NCBI GenBank assembly: GCA_949289625.1
Contig: CASEPH010000025.1
Coordinates: forward strand, 1 to 5,304
Direction: 5' to 3'
Length of the DNA: 5,304 bases
Source of the DNA: an uncultured Clostridia bacterium
GTDB lineage: Bacteria > Bacillota_A > Clostridia > Oscillospirales > Oscillospiraceae
Position 1 is the first letter of the stretch; each line of letters opens with the position of its first letter. The position numbers and the translations under genes were made by a program. Below the pieces are notes generated by a model. That model was given only the letters and a program-made list of their open reading frames with translations, made no database searches and was not told where the DNA came from. Positions 5,201-5,304 of this stretch are shown piece by piece.

Positions 5201-5304
5201 ATGGAAATTGATTATGAGGTGCAAGCTGAGATTTACGAGAACACGCGTGGGGTAGAACCACTTGTCTATTCTTTATTATCTGCACTGTTAAGGCCTCGCA
5301 AAGG
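5201..5304 (+). CDS. Unrecognised protein, N-terminal fragment (cut by right window edge)
   Basis: ATG at 5201 preceded by GGAGGG (5191-5196) opens a frame that stays open for 34 codons to the end of the window. It begins MEIDYEVQAEIYENTRG and continues with a hydrophobic stretch VYSLLSALL. This is too short to assign. The good ribosome binding site and its position after a strong terminator on the same strand support a real, separately transcribed gene. Its start codes for an acidic, probably cytoplasmic N-terminus. Confidence 0.6.
   Translation, partial: MEIDYEVQAEIYENTRGVEPLVYSLLSALLRPRK

Noticed and set aside
1..5304. CRISPR array, tRNA, rRNA or insertion sequence
   Set aside because: No regularly spaced repeats, no tRNA-like cloverleaf or rRNA sequence noticed, and no transposase.

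Overview
The window looks like part of an integrative/conjugative element (or related plasmid-like island) from a Clostridia-type Firmicute, plausibly a gut Oscillospiraceae or Lachnospiraceae relative. The reasons are strong AGGAGG-type ribosome binding sites, sigma-A promoters with near-consensus boxes, a GC-rich backbone, and a backbone gene set (DUF932 protein, small membrane protein, element-type SSB, tyrosine recombinase) typical of such elements. The host assignment is an inference; no rRNA or housekeeping gene is present.

Left part, minus strand (1-1967): reading leftwards, a strong extended -10 promoter (1939-1967) drives a leader of about 190 nt and then a single-stranded DNA-binding protein gene (1323-1739). 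A long hairpin with a U-rich tail (1241-1309) follows, then a two-TM membrane protein of unknown function (400-1209), then a DUF932 protein cut by the left edge (1-382). The leader is the most elaborate regulatory region here. It holds several small hairpins, overlapping short reading frames and a terminator-like hairpin with six U, so it looks like a transcription attenuator. The hairpin after ssb could be a second control point for the downstream genes.

Middle, plus strand (2131-3141): a divergently transcribed, intact tyrosine recombinase of 304 aa with all catalytic residues, ending in a 19-bp hairpin. No excisionase gene is visible.

Right part, plus strand (3212-5120): a compact, visibly less GC-rich cassette with its own near-consensus promoter, two translationally coupled genes and a strong intrinsic terminator. 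The first gene is a 435-aa ABC/SMC/OLD-class ATPase without a TOPRIM domain. The second, overlapping by 10 nt, is a 142-aa protein with a D-x14-ExK pattern resembling a PD-(D/E)XK nuclease. ATPase plus small nuclease next to an element recombinase is the usual layout of anti-phage cargo. I cannot match the pair to a named system, and it is the best candidate for an undescribed system in this window.

Right edge (5121-5304): a short intergenic region with an AT-rich inverted repeat, then the first 34 codons of a further plus-strand gene that runs out of the window and that I do not recognise.
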